Positions 61,762 to 64,000 of a DNA stretch of 64,000 bases are shown piece after piece (within the stretch, counting starts at the first letter, position 1; every line of letters begins with the position of its first letter). The stretch comes from Breoghania sp. (GTDB lineage: Bacteria > Pseudomonadota > Alphaproteobacteria > Rhizobiales > Stappiaceae). Below the pieces are notes generated by a model. The model made no database searches, was not told where the DNA came from, and saw only the letters and a program-made list of their open reading frames with translations. Where the stretch lies: the NCBI RefSeq assembly GCF_030066895.1, contig NZ_JASJAV010000030.1, positions 1 through 64,000 on the forward strand, in the 5' to 3' direction. Both the position numbers and the translations under genes were made by a program.

Positions 61762-62390
61762 TAAAATACGACCGAACCCAATGTGCGTTCTTCGACGTGC
61801 AGATATCTGAGATACTGACAGATGATGTGGGCGAGCATCTGGTGCACATCTTCAACGACGCCGTAATTATCCTCAGGCACATAAAGTGCGTGGGTCGCGA
61901 GGTCTCTTGCCTTACCTCCGGAAAAGCCCGTGAAGGCGATTATCTCCAGGCCCTTCGCATTAGCTGTGTCCAGCGCCTTGATAATATTGGGAGAATTTCC
62001 GGAAGACGAAATCGCCCATAAGACATCGCCGAGTTCGGCGCGCTGGGCGACATGAAAAGAGAACACGTCCTCAAACGAAATATCGTTAGCGATCGCGAAA
62101 TTGAGTTCGCCGGAAGCATTCAATGAGGTCAGTCGAACGCGCTTACCCGTGGCAAGCCCGAGTAACTTCACATAGTCGCAGGTTACATGGTTGGCGATCG
62201 CCGAAAAGCCGCCATTACCACAAACGAAAAGTTCGCGATCGGCCTCGATTGCCTTCTCTAGATAATGCGCAGCACGATCGATCTGGTTGCGATCCACCTT
62301 GGAGATAGCCTGAGAAATTTGCTCCCCATAGTCGGTCGCATACTCGCCAGCAGACGAGTACCTTCTATCTGGGAAGCAACACGGCGTCAT
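61761..62390 (-). CDS. gmhA: D-sedoheptulose-7-phosphate isomerase (SIS domain)
   Basis: GmhA converts sedoheptulose 7-phosphate to D-glycero-D-manno-heptose 7-phosphate, the first step of heptose synthesis. The 209-aa SIS protein shows ELFVCGNGGFSAIANHVTCD (the phosphosugar loop), LWAISSSGNSPNIIKALDTA and a C-terminal VEDVHQMLAHIICQYLR, as in the family. It overlaps hddA upstream by about 25 bases and the sulfotransferase downstream by one base. It is intact. Its partners hddA and gmhB lie just upstream, so the role is clear from context. Confidence 0.88.
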   Translation of the reverse strand: MTPCCFPDRRYSSAGEYATDYGEQISQAISKVDRNQIDRAAHYLEKAIEADRELFVCGNGGFSAIANHVTCDYVKLLGLATGKRVRLTSLNASGELNFAIANDISFEDVFSFHVAQRAELGDVLWAISSSGNSPNIIKALDTANAKGLEIIAFTGFSGGKARDLATHALYVPEDNYGVVEDVHQMLAHIICQYLRYLHVEERTLGSVVF

Positions 62391-63344
62391 TCTCTACGAT
62401 CTCCGCTCCGTCGGGCCAGAATCTGTATTCGAGAGTGGGCAACCCTACCTCCTTCAACTGATTCTTGAAATTCTCATCGTGAAACACTGTGATGACCTCC
62501 ATTTCCCGCCCCCAGCACCTTGCCTCCATAAGCACCCATCGACAGAAGCTTCTGGTAAAGTGCATCGATGGAATCCTCCCCGATCTTACTCGACAACTGC
62601 TGCTTCAATTCCCAGTTGTGGTGCAACAGTCGACCACACTCCTTCGGATCGCGCATCAGCACTGCCTCCTGCATGGCATCCACCATCGCAACGATTTCGT
62701 GCTGCCGTTCGACCACGGCCTGATCAGAGCGGATATTCTTGTTCTGCTCTTCCAATGTGGAATTGGCACGCCGCGTTATCCCGGTAAAAACCAGCGACAG
62801 ATGGTTTTCCAGAAAACGCCCTACCCTACACCAGAGTGCCGATCCTGCGTTACAGTCCCATCGCAATTGAAGTGAAGAGTGTTGTATCCGCCGAGGCAGA
62901 CCGCATACTGATCCTGCTTGCCGATAGGCTCGCCAAGGCGGTCAATCTCGATCTTGCAGCTGTAGTCAGCCAGATCCTGAGGTCGATGGACTTATCTGTG
63001 TAGGCGGCCAGATTGAGCGAGGTCGCGGCGGTGAATGCAGAGGAAGTTCCAAGTCCCATCCCCGCAGGCACATCCGCAAAGGACGCGAAATCGATGAAGG
63101 GTACGGGATAGTCGCGTGCGATTTCCCGGATGAGGGGATGTTCGACCTCGGCGAGGGACGCAACTTCCTCCACACGGCTGTAGACGAAGCGATAACGCTT
63201 GTGGAAGCTCCGGTTGGTGGCCACATAGACGAACTTGTTGATCGTGAAAGACAGGGTCTTTCACGAAAATCGTTCGTAGTAGGCCGGCAGATCACTGCCT
63301 CCACCCATCAGGCTGATGCGGAACGGCGCACGTGTAATGATCAT
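62365..63344 (-). pseudogene. hddA: D-glycero-alpha-D-manno-heptose-7-phosphate kinase, stop and frameshifts
   Basis: HddA is a GHMP kinase that makes heptose 1,7-bisphosphate in the alpha (GDP-heptose) route. The ATG at 63344 overlaps the gmhB stop and opens MIITRAPFRISLMGGGSDLP, the classical start. TGA at 63261-63263 interrupts ERFS-x-KTLSFTINKFVY. The GHMP motif is DVPAGMGLGTSSAFTAATSL. Frame changes near 63000 and 62850 lead to RLGEPIGKQDQYA-like and HLSLVFTGITRRANSTLEEQ, and one near 62515 to LPTLEYRFWPDGAEIVE. Several lesions would disable it if real. Confidence 0.8.
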
Positions 63345-64000
63345 GACGCGTTCCCTTTCGCACCCAAAGCACAGATGTACCGCGCAGCCGCCGACAAGTC
63401 GGCGAACATCGCGACTTCACCGACATCGTACTTCCCGTCCTGATCGGCCAATCCGGTGGCGACCATGAGCGGCCTACAGCCAGCGGCAATCGCAGCGGCC
63501 GCGTCGACCGTCCGATCCCCCACCATAAAGGAACGGCCGAAATCGATGTTGTAGTGATCACCTGCACGCAGCAGCAGCCCCGGCTTAGGTTTGCGACAAT
63601 CGCAATCGATCTTCAGTTCCGTTCGCTCACCGGGAAATCCGGTCTCGAGATGGTGCGGACACACATATTTGTCAGTTAGAAACGCCCCCGAATGCGCCAA
63701 TTGGTCGTCTATTTCGGCATGCACAGCGTGTACGTCACTCCAATCAATGAACCCTTTGGCAATCCCAGGCTGATTCGTTACCAAAATCACCAAATACCCA
63801 GCTTCCTGAAGGCGCTTCACCGCCTCTCCCGTTCCTGGCAGCAAGGTCAGGGCTTCGGCGGTACAAGCATCTCCCGCCTCCTTAATCAAGACCCCGTCGC
63901 GGTCCAGAAATACGACAAGTTGGGCATTTTCACGATTCCGAGAAGACACCTCGCCACTCAGTATCTTCGCCTCGATTTCCCTCAGCCACTTCAGGGTCCC
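63341..64000 (-). CDS. gmhB: D-glycero-D-manno-heptose-1,7-bisphosphate 7-phosphatase, 5' end beyond window
   Basis: GmhB is a HAD phosphatase that removes the 7-phosphate from heptose 1,7-bisphosphate. The HAD motifs are VVFLDRDGVL (nucleophile Asp), LVTNQPGIAKG and the zinc and product site CPHHLETGFPGERTELKIDC with CRKPKPGLL, then FMVGDRTVDAAAA. The frame stays open to the window edge, with KWLREIEAKILSGEVSSRNR upstream of the HAD domain. Either a GTG near 63949 is the start, or this is the C part of a longer protein, such as a nucleotidyltransferase fusion. The stop overlaps the hddA start. Confidence 0.85.
   Translation of the reverse strand, partial: GTLKWLREIEAKILSGEVSSRNRENAQLVVFLDRDGVLIKEAGDACTAEALTLLPGTGEAVKRLQEAGYLVILVTNQPGIAKGFIDWSDVHAVHAEIDDQLAHSGAFLTDKYVCPHHLETGFPGERTELKIDCDCRKPKPGLLLRAGDHYNIDFGRSFMVGDRTVDAAAAIAAGCRPLMVATGLADQDGKYDVGEVAMFADLSAAARYICALGAKGNAS

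Overview
The window looks like an alphaproteobacterial chromosome, most likely Hyphomicrobiales (Rhizobiales). The evidence is high GC, cobS-cobT, an aroK-aroB-CNNM operon facing a small membrane protein plus xerD, a J-domain gene divergent from bolA, a DUF2778 protein, a TIGR03808-type Tat protein, and a PcaQ-pcaHG unit with a textbook PcaQ operator. No rRNA, tRNA or CRISPR array was seen.

Layout. 0-9 kb: a damaged GGDEF gene, oligopeptidase B, a GST, damaged pcaC, a YceI-cytochrome b561-YceI set, a J-domain protein and BolA. 9-23.5 kb: core genes (CNNM, aroB, aroK, xerD, class I fumarase, cobS, cobT) with damaged accessory genes between them. 24-32.9 kb: DUF2778 protein, the damaged pcaQ/pcaHG unit, VanZ-like protein, LOG protein, a truncated M20 peptidase and a PhyH-type oxygenase. 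32.9-34.1 kb: an AT-rich island. 34-43.6 kb: methylmalonyl-CoA mutase (both subunits), a LuxR-type regulator, a Tat-exported beta-helix protein, a pirin and an aminotransferase. 43.6-64 kb: a surface-glycan and cell-surface island holding methyltransferases, glycosyltransferases, three-component heptose synthesis (gmhB-hddA-gmhA), two sulfotransferases, a secreted S74 self-cleaving fibre protein, two Sel1-repeat proteins, an FG-GAP membrane protein, and an acyl carrier protein next to an iron/2-oxoglutarate enzyme with the HXA halogenase signature.

The most striking system is the carrier-protein/halogenase pair at 55.4-56.8 kb inside this glycan island. It suggests halogenation of a carrier-bound acyl group that could decorate a surface glycan or a small metabolite.

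A second striking feature is how many genes carry frameshifts or in-frame stops. About 30 accessory genes are hit, while long core genes (S9 peptidase, fumarase, cobT, both mutase subunits) are clean. Many stops fall where a Trp codon is expected (TGG to TAG or TGA), and many indels are one base in a short homopolymer. Real gene decay and uneven read or assembly quality both remain possible. I mark broken genes as pseudogene but describe the reconstructed protein. Lesion positions are good to about 10-20 bases unless an exact codon is given.
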